The translations under genes and the position numbers were made by a program. This document shows positions 22,468 to 34,552 of a stretch of 64,000 bases of DNA, piece by piece (the stretch's first letter is position 1; each line of letters starts with the position of its first letter). Source of the DNA: Collybiopsis luxurians FD-317 M1 (Eukaryota > Basidiomycota > Agaricomycetes > Agaricales > Omphalotaceae); the NCBI GenBank assembly GCA_000827265.1, contig KN834845.1, forward strand, positions 130,874 to 194,873. The letters are read 5' to 3'. A model generated the notes under the pieces. That model ran no database searches. It was not told the DNA's origin and saw only the letters and a list, made by a program, of their open reading frames with translations.

Positions 22468-24222
22468 GTGACAAAACACATAATATACAGTATGCATAAA
22501 CCTACCCAAGACCCTCCTGTAGATTCATTCGGCGAAATAACTCGGCGGGCAATTTCATGCGTCGATAAGCTCACTCGAAAGATCGTCCCCCGCGATAATG
22601 AACTGATTCTGAAACGACTCCGCCGGGGGGAATTCGTCAGCTCCTCGCGACTCTCAGAGGTTGATCCTTTTCCCGAAGATAGCAGGTCGCGTTTGGCCGA
22701 ATACAATCACAGCATTGCTCAGCTGGAGGAAGCTTTGGGCAGTTTGAAAAATGCACGGGACAGTTTCAGACATTCTGTCGATGTTACCACGTCTCTCTGT
22801 GCCCCTGTCCGTTGCCTTCCAGAAGACGTCTTGACAGAAATTTTCTCATTCTATGTCAAATCCATGGGCTTTAAAGGAGGGTCGAGTTACTCTTACTCTC
22901 TTGCAGTGCTCGAAAAGTACGCCCATTCAGGTTGGAGGCCCATTCTGTCCACCCCAAACTTCCGACTCGCTTATGTCTGTTCTTTTTGGCGCAAAGCTGT
23001 CTTCTCGAGACCAACGTTATGGTCTTCCTTCCTGCTGACGGTTGACGCATTTCGAGGACAGGAAGTAGAATCTGAAGTTCTGACACTGCTTTCTAACTGC
23101 CTTTTGCGATCAGCGAACACTCCGTTGAGCCTTTTCGTTTAACTCAGCTCCGATTCTCATTATTCGAACCAGGACCAGGCATTCGGCTTGTTTCTCAAAC
23201 AAGCAACTCGATGATCGCGTCTCAAGCTGTTTGTGGAGGACAACATCTGGACGCATAAATTTCTCTCCCGGTTGAGCTCCGTCGAGCAGCCTCTCGTCTT
23301 CTCGAATCTTAAGCACTTCGAGCTTGGTAGATATTTCGATGATGATGCCGCTGCGCATCTGTTATTGATTCGAAGTCCACATCTCGAAACACTCCGCGCA
23401 TTCACCCTTGAATTGTCTTGGTCAAAGTTTTACCAGTGCGATTTCTCCTCCTTGAGGGAGCTTAACAATGTCCACCTTATAGATGTATGTGCAGGGTAGT
23501 TTTTCAGCCGTATGCCCTCACTTGAGGTATGCGAATGGCTCACAGCTTCCGGCTTGACTGCCGATAAGGAACCGACATCCACATTTTACTCTTCTGGTCT
23601 TCGTCATCTTTCGATTTCGTTAGATGACTGTCCCACAGAAGCTTGGAAGTCTCTTCGGGTTCCTCATCTAATTTCCCTCTCCCTTGAAGCCGGACCTGAC
23701 ACGGAAGAAACCATGATTGAAGAAATGTCCTCGATGCTTCTACGGTCAGGAACTGCGTTGCAGGAATTAACGCTGTCCAAAATGCTTGCCAAAGATGTCA
23801 TAGGTTTCCTTCTCTCCCATCGCTCTATTATCAAACTCACTGTGGTTGTATACTACCGTGAAAGCGGCTACAACGACGATCTCCGAGCCCTATTCCGTCG
23901 TCTTACTCTGTCGCAGGACCCAAATGAGGCAGTCCTTGCCCCCAACCTACAGAATTTAGTCATTCAATTCCAATCCTGCAATGACCGTGTGTCTTCCGAC
24001 GTTCTCGCCTCGGACATTGTGAATATGCTGAAATCCAGAGCTGCACCAGACTCTTTGCCTTCCGGTGTTTCCATTCTACAAAGATTTGTAATGAAACTGC
24101 TAGAAGATAGTGAAGAGGATGCCTTTGTGAAGGAAGACGCCTTTGTAACTGTTCAGAATCATCTGGAACATCTTACGGCATCCGGCCTTCAACTTGAGCT
24201 GGATACCCTTGGATATACGTAG
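22468..24222 (+). pseudogene. F-box/LRR-like gene with three in-frame stops
   Basis: Full-length member kept in one frame; the likely start is the ATG at 22492 (MHKPTQDPP), with 22468 upstream also possible. The F-box-like part (CAPVRCLPEDVLTEIFSFYV, then YVCSFWRKAVFSRPTLWSS) is intact. Stops occur at 23140-23142 (TAA), at 23212-23214 (TGA where paralogues have the Trp of an ARW motif) and at 23497-23499 (TAG where paralogues have Gln or Arg). The C-terminal half from 23512 reads normally to the TAG at 24220-24222, with a SRAAPDSLPSGVSILQRF end motif. An F-box-only product of about 220 residues remains possible. It is separated from the rest of the array by the peroxiredoxin gene. Confidence 0.76.
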
Positions 24223-24399
24223 TTTCGACGACTTTGGATACCTGCTTTGTGTATATACGTACTCTGAAATGTGCCCTAAGCTCATTGTACGCGCCTACAT
24301 CAATTCATACAACCGTTCTCGTGTTTTTTATTGATTTCAGTGTTCCGGCTTCATAAGTATCTCCCCATTCATGTCGAGGCCGTTGATTGATCGGAGGTG

Positions 24400-25995
24400 C
24401 TTTTTGTTAGTTCAAGTTGACAAGCCCTTCGTCCTCAATACCGGTACCGCTTTAGGTGCACCTAGAGTCTAGCACACCTATTAGGAGGCGGTGGTTTTGG
24501 GAGGGATTGAGGGACAATTAAGGCACTGCTAGGCTCACTGCACGAGGCAGTAGCACTGAAGATTCACCATTACTCTGGCAGAACAGGTGAATGCTCATAA
24601 ACAGGGACAGTACTTTTATCTTAAAACTCAACCATCTTGACATTTATTAGGGTACGAGCTCACATTGGATATGTCTGCTACCAGCAGCAACCCATCACTG
24701 TTTCTACGAGATATCAGCGCCCTGCCGCACTGGCCACCTAAGTAATTCAAATGGATGGGTCGGTCCAGTCGATTGAGAGGGCAATCCAAACAGGGATCAT
24801 CGTGTCTTCGGTTCAAGGTAAGTAACAGAGATAATGTTTGCCTCACATGGCACATATTTGAATTAGTGCGTCGAATTTTGTTGAAGGATCAGAATACTTA
24901 GGTGTCATTGGCGAGATCAAGTTATTAATTCGACACTGATAAAGACTAAGTGGTCATACGCGAAATTCTGCAGCGAAGGCTACAATTCGCTCAGATGGAA
25001 TAGATACACTTTGTACACACACCCCTCAACGGGTCCTGAGAGTTACACTGTTTAATCAGACACTAAGTAAGCTGGAGTTGTAGCCCAGACACTACGAGAA
25101 GTGCTAGATGATCACGTATATAGTTAGATGCTTCCATCTCCTGTGGCATCTCCGAGTCAAGCTGCATAGCATATATCCATAATTCATAACGAGGCAGTTA
25201 ATTAATTGTACGTACTTTTTGTCAGTTCAAGTACTTCGTCCTCAATGCCAGTACTGAAGCTTTAAATGCACCCAGAGTCTAGCATGCCTACTCAGAGGCG
25301 GTGGTGCCGGGAGGGAATGAGGAACAATTAAGACACTGCTAACCTTTCCAACTCCGTCATCTTGATATCAGAAGCACCTCACCGCTGTGTCTATGGTATA
25401 CCAGCGCATTGAGCCACTTGAGTAATTCGGATGGATCATTCGGATGGATCAGTCGGCACAGTCGATTGCGGAGGGGCAACAACGAAGATGTTTCCCTCCA
25501 TATATCGAATTAGCGCGGCGACTTTTATTGAGGTATCATCTGATGGAATCCTGAGATGATAAGGATTGGTTGAATGTGCACTTACAACCAAACAATAAGG
25601 TTGCCTAGAGGCAAAAGACGCGTAATTACTCGATGGCTAGACTGAATATACTTAGGTCGAGCACAAAAGGGACGATTAACGTTTACATGCTTCAGTCATC
25701 ACACGATCATCGTAAGGGTACAGTCCTCCATTCATATTCAAAATCGTTGAATCAATTTGTTGGAGGCCAGAGCTTGTTCATGGGATGGGTTTCATTTAGG
25801 AGATCGAGTTATTAATTCGATGTGGGCTAAGACTGGCGGTACGCGAAGACCGCAATTTTCTCATATGGAATAGATACGTTCTGTGCACACATCTGTCACG
25901 GATCCTGAAAACTACGCGGAATAATCAGACACTAAGTAAGCTGGAGTTGCAGCCAAACACTACGAGAGGTGCTAGATGATCGAGTATGTAGTATA
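24400..25995. repeat. Two diverged tandem units of about 0.8 kb
   Basis: Segment 24400-25130 and segment 25210-25995 share a series of matching blocks in the same order. Examples are TCCTCAATACCGGTAC against TCCTCAATGCCAGTAC, CTAGAGTCTAGCACACC against CCAGAGTCTAGCATGCC, and the closing block CAGACACTAAGTAAGCTGG present near 25057 and 25922. No protein is encoded. In the second copy of the segmental duplication (48.7 kb) the region between the units is deleted. Confidence 0.6.
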
Positions 25996-28325
25996 ATGCT
26001 CCAGTTTGTGACTGGATACCTCTGAACAAATTAGTATCAGACATCGAGCGGGAAGAATGAGCAGGTAGCAAAGAACTACATTTTATTCAGTCTATATATA
26101 TCGTGTTCTATCGTAATAACTCGATCCCGCCCAACGCCAGGAGCCCAGTCTATGCCATGGCCCATCGAAATATCAGCTGGGTAGCGCACCCGAGGCTGAA
26201 CCACACTGTCACCTTCCTTAATATCGATGCACGGACCACACCACTCAAAGTCCACCAGACAGACCTTACTCTTCGGCTCCGTGATAATCACATTTGGCTC
26301 TCGAAGGTCTCCAAACACCAAATTATTCTTGTGAAGGATCGCGATAGCAGACGAAAGCGAATCTTTCTCATGCTCGATGAGCTTGCGATTGCACACCGCA
26401 CCCTGGATGTAGTCCATCACAATCACCCATAATCCAATCGATTCCTCGAAGCCACAATAGTAAATGCGAGGTGCGAATCCAGCTTCCGCAAGTAAACGAT
26501 GGCCAGCTTCACCGTAACGCGAAGCAAACTTGACGACAACCTCCGTCTCTCGGAAATTGGGGTCAGAAGGTAGACTCATGGCAGCCAAAAAGACGGTTTT
26601 TTCCATGTACGAAGTAAGACGCTGGCGATACACAAGGTCATATTGATTTCCTTGAAAAGTAAATGAATTCCAATGAACAAATCGTGATGGGTCTAGAGGT
26701 TTGGAAAGCTTTGAATTGAATAGCAAGCCACTAACACTTCGACTCGTAGGGCGTGAAATCGAGGCATTGGATCTGGATCTGGAATGTGTTGTAGAGACAA
26801 TAGTAGAAGACCGAGTCGGTTGTAGGTCGAGAGAGGAGTAGTGGGATTCTATGTCTTGAACACAATGCTCGATGGTTCGGAACAGCTTAGCAACTTCTCG
26901 TATTCCGACTTCAATGTCAGTACGGCCCACAGTGGGAGAAGGTAAGGTGGAAGAAGGCTGGGGGACCGAGGTAGATCAAAGCCAGACGTTCAAAGAAGAA
27001 ACGGTCGGCAAAGACGGCTCCCCAAACAGCCAAAACATGACCTGAAAGGCCTAGGAGAAGGGCTGGGCAACACGAAACTTGACGCACATGGTCATACTTA
27101 AGTAAAAAAAGGTTGGTACGGAGGATTGTTGCAAGAAAAATAAAACACACCTGTTTCGAGGAAATGAGCTTGATATACGCGCATTGCGCTTGATCTGAAG
27201 GGTCACATCCTCCGTCACCGCCCCCATTTTTTAATTCGCCCAACATTGTGTACAGGATGGGCAAGGAAAACCCCAAGAAATATTCCAAGGCGCCGTCAGG
27301 ATCCATGTGCGTATCGTTGATGCCGATAGAGCAGCCTTGCCAAAATGATTTCTGGTAGAATAAAAAGACCTTCCGTAATGCTTCCCTACGCTGAAGTTCG
27401 TTGGAATAATGTCGGAGTGATACATCAATTATGAGTGAAGCCCGTGCAAGTTCCTCATCCGTAAAATCCAGGCTTTCAGTGGGAGTAGCCATCTCTCGAC
27501 GGAATCGTGCAAAGACAGGGTGGTAGATGGAAAGAGGAGGGGGAGCGAGCTCGGGCGGGCGATAATTGTAAGCAGCGTCGGGGCGTTCTTTAACCTGAGT
27601 GGTTGTGAGTTCGGTGCTTTTCGCACCAGTTGACGGCGACGGTCTGCTTTGAGCAACAGATGCAATAGCCTCGCGAGCTAGAAAAAGTCATTTTAAGGTA
27701 AAAGTAAGAGCGAAAGATCGAACCATAGATGTCTTCTGAGATTGGAAATGTGTCTCTAGAGTTTGAAACCGTGAACTGAGGAGTATCTAAATCCAACGAG
27801 TTAGTACTGGATATCCGAGTCGATATTAACAACTACAAACGAATCGCCACTAAAGGAACATGGAACATTTGCGGTACTGCGAAGAGTTGAGACGGGTCCC
27901 CAGATTCAGCAAGGCCGAGCTTTCCCAGAGTTGATTTCAAGCTACAACGTAGACTAGACTCGCCCAGATTATCGTAATCCAGTAAATCTCGGCACTCAGA
28001 TTGCATATCTTTCAAGCGTTTCAATTGGATTGGCTTATAGAGCTGAAAAGGACTTAAGTGTTCATATTGCAGATCTAGGTAAAAACTCACCCGGAAGAAC
28101 TCAATATCGCCGAGTAGCTGCTTCTTCTTTTTCAAGTTTTCCGCCACTGACTCCAATGCTTCTTCAGCCTCTGAGAGAGGTTGGTACCAGGAAAGATACC
28201 GCAAACGGCCAAGTTCGAATTCCTCAAGAATTGCAATGTACATGATGGTAAGAACTCAAAGCGGAAGTGGATCACGTGTCATGTGAGTCGTCATTTCCGC
28301 GCTTCTAAATCTTTTGTCAGACTGG
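24638..28325. repeat. Segmental duplication, copy 1 (direct)
   Basis: Closely similar to 48697-52212 in the same orientation, starting near TTATTAGGGTACGAGCTCAC and ending near GTCATTTCCGCGCTTC. It contains upstream non-coding repeats and the whole kinase-like gene. Copy 2 lacks about 420 bp corresponding to 25063-25483 and has 308 N at the place of 26901-26998. Differences in the kinase-domain exon are few, so the duplication is recent or the copies are homogenised. Confidence 0.85.
26076..28243 (-). CDS. Agaricomycete kinase-like domain protein, copy 1
   Basis: Proposed exons are 28091-28243, 27837-28042, 27724-27755, 27151-27677 and 26076-27096, with GT-AG motifs and consistent phase. The C-terminal half is protein-kinase-like: VVVKFASRYGEAGHRLLAEAG, the hinge-like VIVMDYIQG, a catalytic loop FGDLREPNV in place of HRD, and DFEW in place of DFG. 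It ends with a WAPGVGRDRVI segment and a HD near the terminus. This lineage-specific family is abundant in mushroom genomes; its function is unknown, and the altered DFG raises doubt about kinase activity. In the last exon the frame changes between about 26920 and 26990, near a run of five C's. This may be a one-base indel, or an intron of about 100 bases with a GTTTCT donor; the second copy is N at that point. Confidence 0.72.
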
Positions 28326-28558
28326 GTGACTTCCCGTAGACGTTAATTGTCAAAAACTGTACAACCAATCGTAAGCGTTCGTAATCACTCGAGTGAGTTA
28401 GCCAGCGACAAATAGACCCAGGGGGTTCGTCTTCAATTTTCGACAAGAGGTGTACAAAGAGGTACAGACACAAGAAAATAGGAGAGAATTCGGGGGGTAC
28501 AGTTGCAAGAAAAAAGGGTAATCAGGGAGGCAAAACCAAAACTGCAGTGCTAATGATG
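28326..28558. other. Short spacer between duplication end and retrotransposon
   Basis: No gene seen. It contains the 3' non-coding part of the minus-strand retrotransposon, including a GGGGGGTACAG stretch near 28490. The exact element end could not be fixed. Confidence 0.4.
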
Positions 28559-29641
28559 CTAATTGGAAGGATGATTCAGGAGGTGTTGGTTTCGGTTAGC
28601 GGCGAGGATGGCATTGAGAACAATAGGGTTCCGGCGAATATATATCTGGAAAGTGTCTGAGGACCACCTACCAGCTGCTTGGACAATCTGAGGAGGGGTC
28701 CCATCCTCCGCCATAGCTGTGGCACTGCCCGCCCTCATAGACTGTCCTGCCCAACAGGTGTCAGGTTCAAGTTGATGAAGCCTTTGCATGAACCAGTCAC
28801 GAGTGGAGACTGAGCCCTGAGGTGTGACCCAGAGGTGAGGGTGGAAGGGGAAACTGGCATTGCGCAAGTGGAGGTACCGGCGGAAGATACTATGGGAGTC
28901 AATGCCCCAATGGGAAGGGATCACTATGCGGTTCCCTTCGAAGAGCCAATCGGCCTTGTGAAAAGGCAACCAGAACAAAAAAGAGGACTTGTCAACTTCG
29001 ACTGAGTCCCTTCCCACTACCTTGCAAAAATTGCGCAATGCAGGATTGTCTGGCACTGTGAGCTCTCCCAGCCTCAGCAAGCTGCAGGTACCGGTGAGGA
29101 GCACAGCTGTGAAAAGGATACTGTCATAAGAGGACAACGGGGAGAGTGAATTGACGACGGTGAGTAGATGGGTTCTGGTAATAGGTTGCTTGCAGCAGAT
29201 AGGCTTGCTGCAAAGCTTCTTCATCCCCGCTAGCATCTTCTTAATGAGTTGGGACTCCTTGTTCTGATGGGCATCCAGGTAGTATATCTCCAGTCGGTCA
29301 CAGATGCCTGATAGGTAGGAACCCACAGAGCATGGTTCAATATGATGAGACATATAAACAATAAAGAAAGAAAGGGTGTCAGGGGTGGGATTGAAGGGGA
29401 AACTGTGCTTGGTACAGAAAGCAATGTAGGAATTCAGGTGAGATTCGTAGGTATTCCTAGAGGAGAGGTCGGTGGCCAGGCCCAATGCAATGTTGTGGCC
29501 ATGTACCAACTCCTCTCTAGACCAGGTCCTCCTTGGAGGCTGCCTGGCCGACGCTGACAACAATATCATTTTTTGGACACCCCCAGTGACAGTTGAGGGG
29601 GTTGAATGGTGTGGAGTGTAATATCCAGGTGTGCCGACCAC
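28559..29641 (-). CDS. Tyrosine recombinase of YR retrotransposon
   Basis: Open frame of up to 360 residues; the start is uncertain because the frame overlaps the RNase H region, and the domain itself begins near ARQPPRRTWSREEL. It would integrate circular retrotransposon cDNA. Catalytic-box features seen are the first arginine in LLRLGEL, the SMRAGSATAMAEDG box, GRWSSDTFQIYIRRNP with the nucleophilic tyrosine, and a SAM-like N-terminal helical region (SSRNTYESHLNSYIAFC). In the second box the usual histidine position (GHSxR in relatives, from memory) is Gln (GQSMR), which may impair catalysis. There is no internal stop, unlike the upstream RT part. Confidence 0.75.
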   Translation of the reverse strand: MVGTPGYYTPHHSTPSTVTGGVQKMILLSASARQPPRRTWSREELVHGHNIALGLATDLSSRNTYESHLNSYIAFCTKHSFPFNPTPDTLSFFIVYMSHHIEPCSVGSYLSGICDRLEIYYLDAHQNKESQLIKKMLAGMKKLCSKPICCKQPITRTHLLTVVNSLSPLSSYDSILFTAVLLTGTCSLLRLGELTVPDNPALRNFCKVVGRDSVEVDKSSFLFWLPFHKADWLFEGNRIVIPSHWGIDSHSIFRRYLHLRNASFPFHPHLWVTPQGSVSTRDWFMQRLHQLEPDTCWAGQSMRAGSATAMAEDGTPPQIVQAAGRWSSDTFQIYIRRNPIVLNAILAANRNQHLLNHPSN

Positions 29642-31334
29642 ACAGAATCGAAGTCAAACCTGGAGAGGGCATCGGCGGTGGTGTTCTCACTGCCCGCAAT
29701 GTGCATGACTCTCAGGTCAATGTGAAATTGCACCATAATGTTGACTGCGGCTAAGAGGATAAGGCTGTAGTTGGGGAGCGCACTGAGGGAACTAAACATG
29801 TCTACAGTATTTGAGCTATCAGAACAGAAGGTGAGTTGGAAGGGTTTGCATTCAAAGCCTCTACAACCATTTTGTGAGGTGAGCCAGATGAGGGCAGAGA
29901 GCATGGTTAGAGCTTCCCAATAAAAAATCAGCTTGGCCATAGGTGAGTCAGGGTCAGTCAGTCCTGAGAAAACCTAACTTCAAACTTGGGACCCAGAAGC
30001 CTATCCCTTTGAGGCATGCATCCCCATAAATTGTCATATCCGCCTCCAGAAAGGGGTTCCAGTCTATATTTGCAAAGAAAAACACACCAGAAGACTTCTC
30101 AATGTGATTGCTGAACCATAGTAAGTCTTGCTTCACATCTTTGTTCACAAAAATCTGGGCTGACTGAATAGATTTCCCTTTCATCTTTTTGTAAATGTTT
30201 GACAACACTGGTCAGAATAATGGAAACACATTAAAGGACCAATTCATCCAACCAGCTAGCTGTTGCCTCTCATGCAGGGTGCGGCACCGGGAAGATGCAA
30301 ATTCTTGGACCTGTCTCATGAGCTCCAGCTTGTTCTCTTCTGGTAGAGTTGCTGTGAGAGCATTTGGGTCTATTAAAAAGCCTATGACTATCAACACAGC
30401 CCCCCACACCTGCTTAGCCTTCTTATGTGGGATACTTAGAAAGTCCCACAGATGAAGGAGTTTGACCTGCTCCTGTGGCAGGTACATAGTGTACAGTTTG
30501 TACCACTCTGTATTGTCCTCCAATGCCATGCTAAAGCAGTTGTCCACATAACAATGTAACAACAGGATCTGCAGCATGAACACTGCAATCCACACTACAA
30601 GCCCCATAACTGACACCCATGCTTGAGGAGAAGCGCTGCTCCTGAAGCACACTCTCCAGTCTATGTACCGCCTCATGCTTGAGTGGTCCCATTCCCTGGA
30701 GATTGACTGTCCTTTTGATGGCATACCTGCAGTGATGACTTGTTTTATTTGCCAAAGAGGGTGCATAGGTAGAAGCCAGAAAGCATTCGCAATGTCAGAC
30801 TTCCATAGCACTAACCTCTTGCCTGGGTTAGCTCTTGCAAAAGCAATTATCATTGGGATGAACACAAGAAGTGAGTCCATACAAGCTCCTTTCATTTGAG
30901 CCTTGTCTACCATGCTATTCTGACAGAAAACTCCCACTGATTGGTTAGCTACCAGGCACAAGTCTTTGGAATGGGGCTTTGGGATGGCAATGACTGGTGT
31001 AGAATACATTCCAGGTAACAAGTTGGGGCCAAATGCAGGTGAGTGATGACCAGCCTCTACTTCAGCTTCACACTGAGCATCAATGAAGTCTCTCTCCACT
31101 TCTGACATGAGTGTAGTCCAAGAATTGTCCCAGGTCAGCAGGTATTTGTCTCCTGGACTCATCGAGGCCCAGGGCCAGAAACCCTCCTTCAGTGCAGTGA
31201 TAACTGAGTCAACAAAAGTTGGGTTTGGGTAATCATCTAGAAATGAGTGTAATCTCTCAACAATAATGGGTGTGCTGACTCAGAAAAGATGTGGGAACTC
31301 CTGTACTGTTCTCCAAGCTACACCTTTGAACTTA
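29566..31334 (-). pseudogene. Reverse transcriptase-RNase H of YR retrotransposon
   Basis: The RT motifs are legible: GFWPWAS near 31170, the first catalytic Asp in LWKSDIANAFWLLP, and the YVDN box near 30539-30550, where relatives have YVDD (family recollection). RNase H follows, with LTFCSDSSN and ENTTADALSRF. Stops at 30212-30214 and near 31280 are TGA at positions where arginine is expected. A frame change lies between about 29950 and 29985. The enzyme cannot be made as one protein. The 5' end is truncated at the foldback element. Confidence 0.72.
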
Positions 31335-32002
31335 CCCCCAGCAGTCCAGTATTTATCTTCTGTAAAAGGCCTAGTAATATATTAAATTTTTTCCAGAATT
31401 TTTCCAATTTTTTTCCAGTGTTAAATAATTATTATTGAGGCTGTAAAATGTTTTGATAAATAATGAATTTTTCGGCCCTTATTTCGGCGGAAAAATGCAT
31501 TGACAATTATGTAATATTACTCGAGATATAGCATGAATTTTTCCTGATTTTTATGTATTTTTTTACCCAAGATATATATAAAGTTTAACTGAGGGAAAAG
31601 AAAATATATTGCCACTCCTATGATGACTGTGAAATGAAACATTTTATGGGCGGCCCGGGCCAATCCGACTGGTCCGGGGCGGGCCACCTGTAAAATCTTT
31701 TCTTTCTCAAGTGGCAAATCTATTGTAATATATTTTCTTTTCCCTCAGTTAAACTTTGCATATATCTTGGGTAAAAAAATACATAAAAATCAGGAAAAAT
31801 TCATGCTATATCTCGAGTAATATTACATAATTGTCAATGCATTTTTCCGCCAAAATAAGCGCCGAAAAATTCATTATTTATCAAAACATTTTACAGCCTC
31901 AATAATAATTATTTAACACTGGAAAAAAATTGGAAAAATTCTGGAAAAAATTTAATATATTACTAGGCCTTTTACAGAAGATAAATACTGGACTGCTGGG
32001 GG
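31335..32002. mobile_element. 668-bp palindromic foldback element, family A copy 1
   Basis: Starts CCCCCAGCAGTCCAGTATTT and ends with the reverse complement of that terminus. The two arms of about 270 bases (31335-31606 and about 31722-32002) are nearly perfect inverted repeats. They enclose a short centre with a GC-rich core (CGGCCCGGGCC near 31651). No coding capacity. It sits exactly between the truncated YR retrotransposon and the truncated gypsy element. No target-site duplication was recognised. The same termini recur at 38008-38678. Confidence 0.85.
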
Positions 32003-33720
32003 TGCAAAAATGTCAGCTAATGAGTTCTAATATCCAATGTTTTCCAAGGTGACCAGCAGTTGGTGCATCATGACTCTGTGCCACTACTGCTCTTTTCAAC
32101 TCCATGTCAGGTGGAATGTAGACTTTTCCTCAGTAATATACAATACCCTCTTCTTCTTTCCATTCTGCCAGTCCTCCTGTGAACTTCTGCGGCCCTTTGA
32201 GTGTCTTTAACCCTTCTAATACCTCTGATTCCCTTTCACTAGCAGTCTGGATGCAGTCTTGTTGTGGGTTCTGGAAGAGGACCATTGTCGAGGCTTGGAT
32301 GAAATGTTCTGGGCATAATACTGTCTGTTCTTGGTTGTCCTCAGAGTCATTTATCTGAAGATTGGGCATACAGGAAAGAGCATCAGCCTGTGTATTGGAT
32401 TTTCCTGTACAATGTTTAAGTTTGAAATCAAACTGAGAAAGCCACAGAGCCCATTGCACTTGTTGTCAACTAAGGTCCTGTGTGTTTCTCCAGAATTCTA
32501 AATTTTGACAATCAGTTATGATTTCAAATGGTTCCAGTAGCCCTTCCAGGAAGCTCCTCCAGTCCTTCAATGCTTCTATGATAGCCAGCATTTCTCAATC
32601 ATAGATTTTGTAGTTTCACTTGGCTGGATCCATAGAGGCTGATCTGAATGCTACTGGGAGCCACAGTCCATCTTCTTGTTGTTGTAGAAGTGTACCTCCA
32701 GTTGCAAATCCTGATGCATCTACTTCAATTTATATAGGGCAGTTTGGGTCCCAGAGTGCAAAAATTGGTGAGGATATGAAAGCTTCTTTTAGTAATTGAA
32801 ATGCATCTTGTTGTTCTGTCCCCCAATTCCATTTGACATCTTTCTGAGTCAGGTCATTAAGAGGTCAGGCTTTCTTTGCAAATCCTTCAATGAATCTCCA
32901 GTAGAAATTAGCAAAACCTAAGAATCCATGCAAATTACAAAGGCATGTGGGGCTAGGCCAATTTTGGACTGCTTCCACCTTTATTGGATCCATACGTACT
33001 TCTCCTTCTCCAATGACTAACCCCAAGTATTTGATAGATGACCATTCAAATTCACACTTTTTGGGTCATAAATAAAGGTCATGCTGAGCAAGGCATTTTA
33101 GAACTTCATGAACCAATGTCCTATGTTCTTCCAGGGTCTTGGTGAAGATAAGGATGTCATTGAGGTACACTGCAACTTTTCCAGCAGCAATTAAGTCAGC
33201 AAATATTGAGTTCATAAGAGCTTGGAATGTAGCTGGGGAGTTTGTTAAACCAAAGTACATGACCAGGGGCTCAAAAAGTCCTCTGTTGGTTGCAAATGCG
33301 GCTTTCCATTCATGATCCTTTTTAATCCAGACATTATTATATCCCCATTGAACATCAAATTTGGTGAAAATTTTAGATTTCTGGAGTCAGTTAATGATGT
33401 TGGTTACCAGTGGAAGAGGATAATGATTCTTTACTGTGTATTCATTGAGTTGACAATAGTCTTGGACAAACTGAAGCTTTCCATCTTTCTTTTTTACAAA
33501 GAATACTGGAGAGGCTAGTGGCAATTTAGAGGGACAGATATATCCTTTATGTAGGTTTTCCTCTAGGAAGCGATCCAGCTCTTCCTGTTCATTTGGTGAC
33601 ATTGGATAGATTTTGGTGCACATATTTTCAGGAGCGTCAGGTTGTAACTCAATGGCATGGTCCCAGGGTTTGTGTTCTGGTAAGTGTTCTAATTCCTTTT
33701 CAGAAAAGACTTTAGCATGT
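32003..33720 (-). pseudogene. gypsy reverse transcriptase and RNase H, multiple TGA stops
   Basis: Ty3/gypsy RT is recognised by GYICPSKLPLASPVFFVKKK, FTKFDVQWGYNNVWI, LFEPLVMYFGLTNSPATFQA and the catalytic box YLND in place of YLDD. RNase H and connection region read [29 protein letters not shown] and TGKSNTQADALSCM. At least seven in-frame stops occur, nearly all TGA where this family has arginine, for example at 33387-33389 and 33066-33068. Elsewhere arginine positions read Gln, Trp or Cys. The pattern is uniform CpG loss. The element is dead. Confidence 0.82.
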
Positions 33721-34316
33721 GTTCAATATAGTAATGGAACCATTTCTTCAAAGGTTTTTTGAGGCTTATCTTTATACACTGCTTCTGCTAATTGCTGGGA
33801 GTACATGTATCCAGCTGTACACCATAGTTCTTCTGTTGCATGTCCTATAATCCCAGCTCGAAGCAAGGCCCTTTGTTGTTTCCTATTCCTATTGAACTGG
33901 TATAATAGTATACCCTCCTCTTTGTACACCTGGATCTCCTCATCTGGGGTAGGCAGGGGTAACAGGATGTGCTCAGGGAAGTTTGGTTCTAACAGTTGAC
34001 TTGTGGTTCTACCAATATTACTTTCTTTTGGTTCTGGCACCTCTTCAATGACAACCTTTCGTGGAATTTTCTGAGACTCCGGGATGGTTAATTGTCCTTC
34101 CTTCCAGTCAATATTAGGGTTGACCTTCCTGAGCCATGGAAGCCCTAGAATGATGTCTTCTGATCCTAAGTTAGTGATTAGATATTCTAGGAGCTGCAGG
34201 TGATTCTTATTGACAGTGGAATAGAGTGGTGCTGAGTGGGTAATTTGTCCAGCTAGATTGGGGGTGCCATTGATATTATAGAGGGTTATGAGGTGGGAAA
34301 GAGGTTTAGTGAAGAT

Positions 34317-34514
34317 TCAGTGTTGCTGTACAAATTGCTGATGGAGAAACAATTCTGTTGCTCCAGAATCTATCATTGCTGCGCTATTTGTACTCTTGAA
34401 CCTGCCTTGCAACTTAATCAGTATGTGGAAGTGGGAAAAATCACTAGATTGCATAGAACTGATAGTACACAAAATTGTAGAGGCATAAATAGAAGGAGAC
34501 AATTTAGAGTACAA
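34317..34514 (-). pseudogene. gypsy aspartic protease segment
   Basis: The retropepsin active-site motif MIDSGATELFLHQQFV is present in a short frame between gag and RT. It would process the polyprotein. It is separated from the flanking domains by stops and frame changes; sequence between 33723 and 34317 continues the protease/linker region (for example ILLPLPTPDEEIQVYKEEGI). Confidence 0.7.
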
Positions 34515-34552
34515 TTGGGGGAACCAGGTGGCAGCTGTGGCTGGTTCCCACT

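Larger units (their letters stand above)
28559..31334 (-). mobile_element. Tyrosine-recombinase retrotransposon (DIRS/Ngaro-like), decayed
   Basis: Order on the minus strand: reverse transcriptase, RNase H, tyrosine recombinase. No integrase or LTR is seen, and this domain set defines the YR retrotransposons. The 5' part stops abruptly at the foldback element at 31335, so any gag and 5' repeat are missing. Terminal repeats were not recognised. Confidence 0.75.

Noticed and set aside
11562..24222. In-frame stops of the F-box-like copies read as programmed readthrough
   Set aside because: Stops differ in type and place between copies and lie at conserved residues; two copies also carry deletions or frame changes, so simple decay is likelier.
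28090..28091. Unspliced reading through the first intron of the kinase-like gene
   Set aside because: Open only in copy 1 because the intron is 48 bases; in copy 2 the same intron contains a stop, so splicing is the better model.
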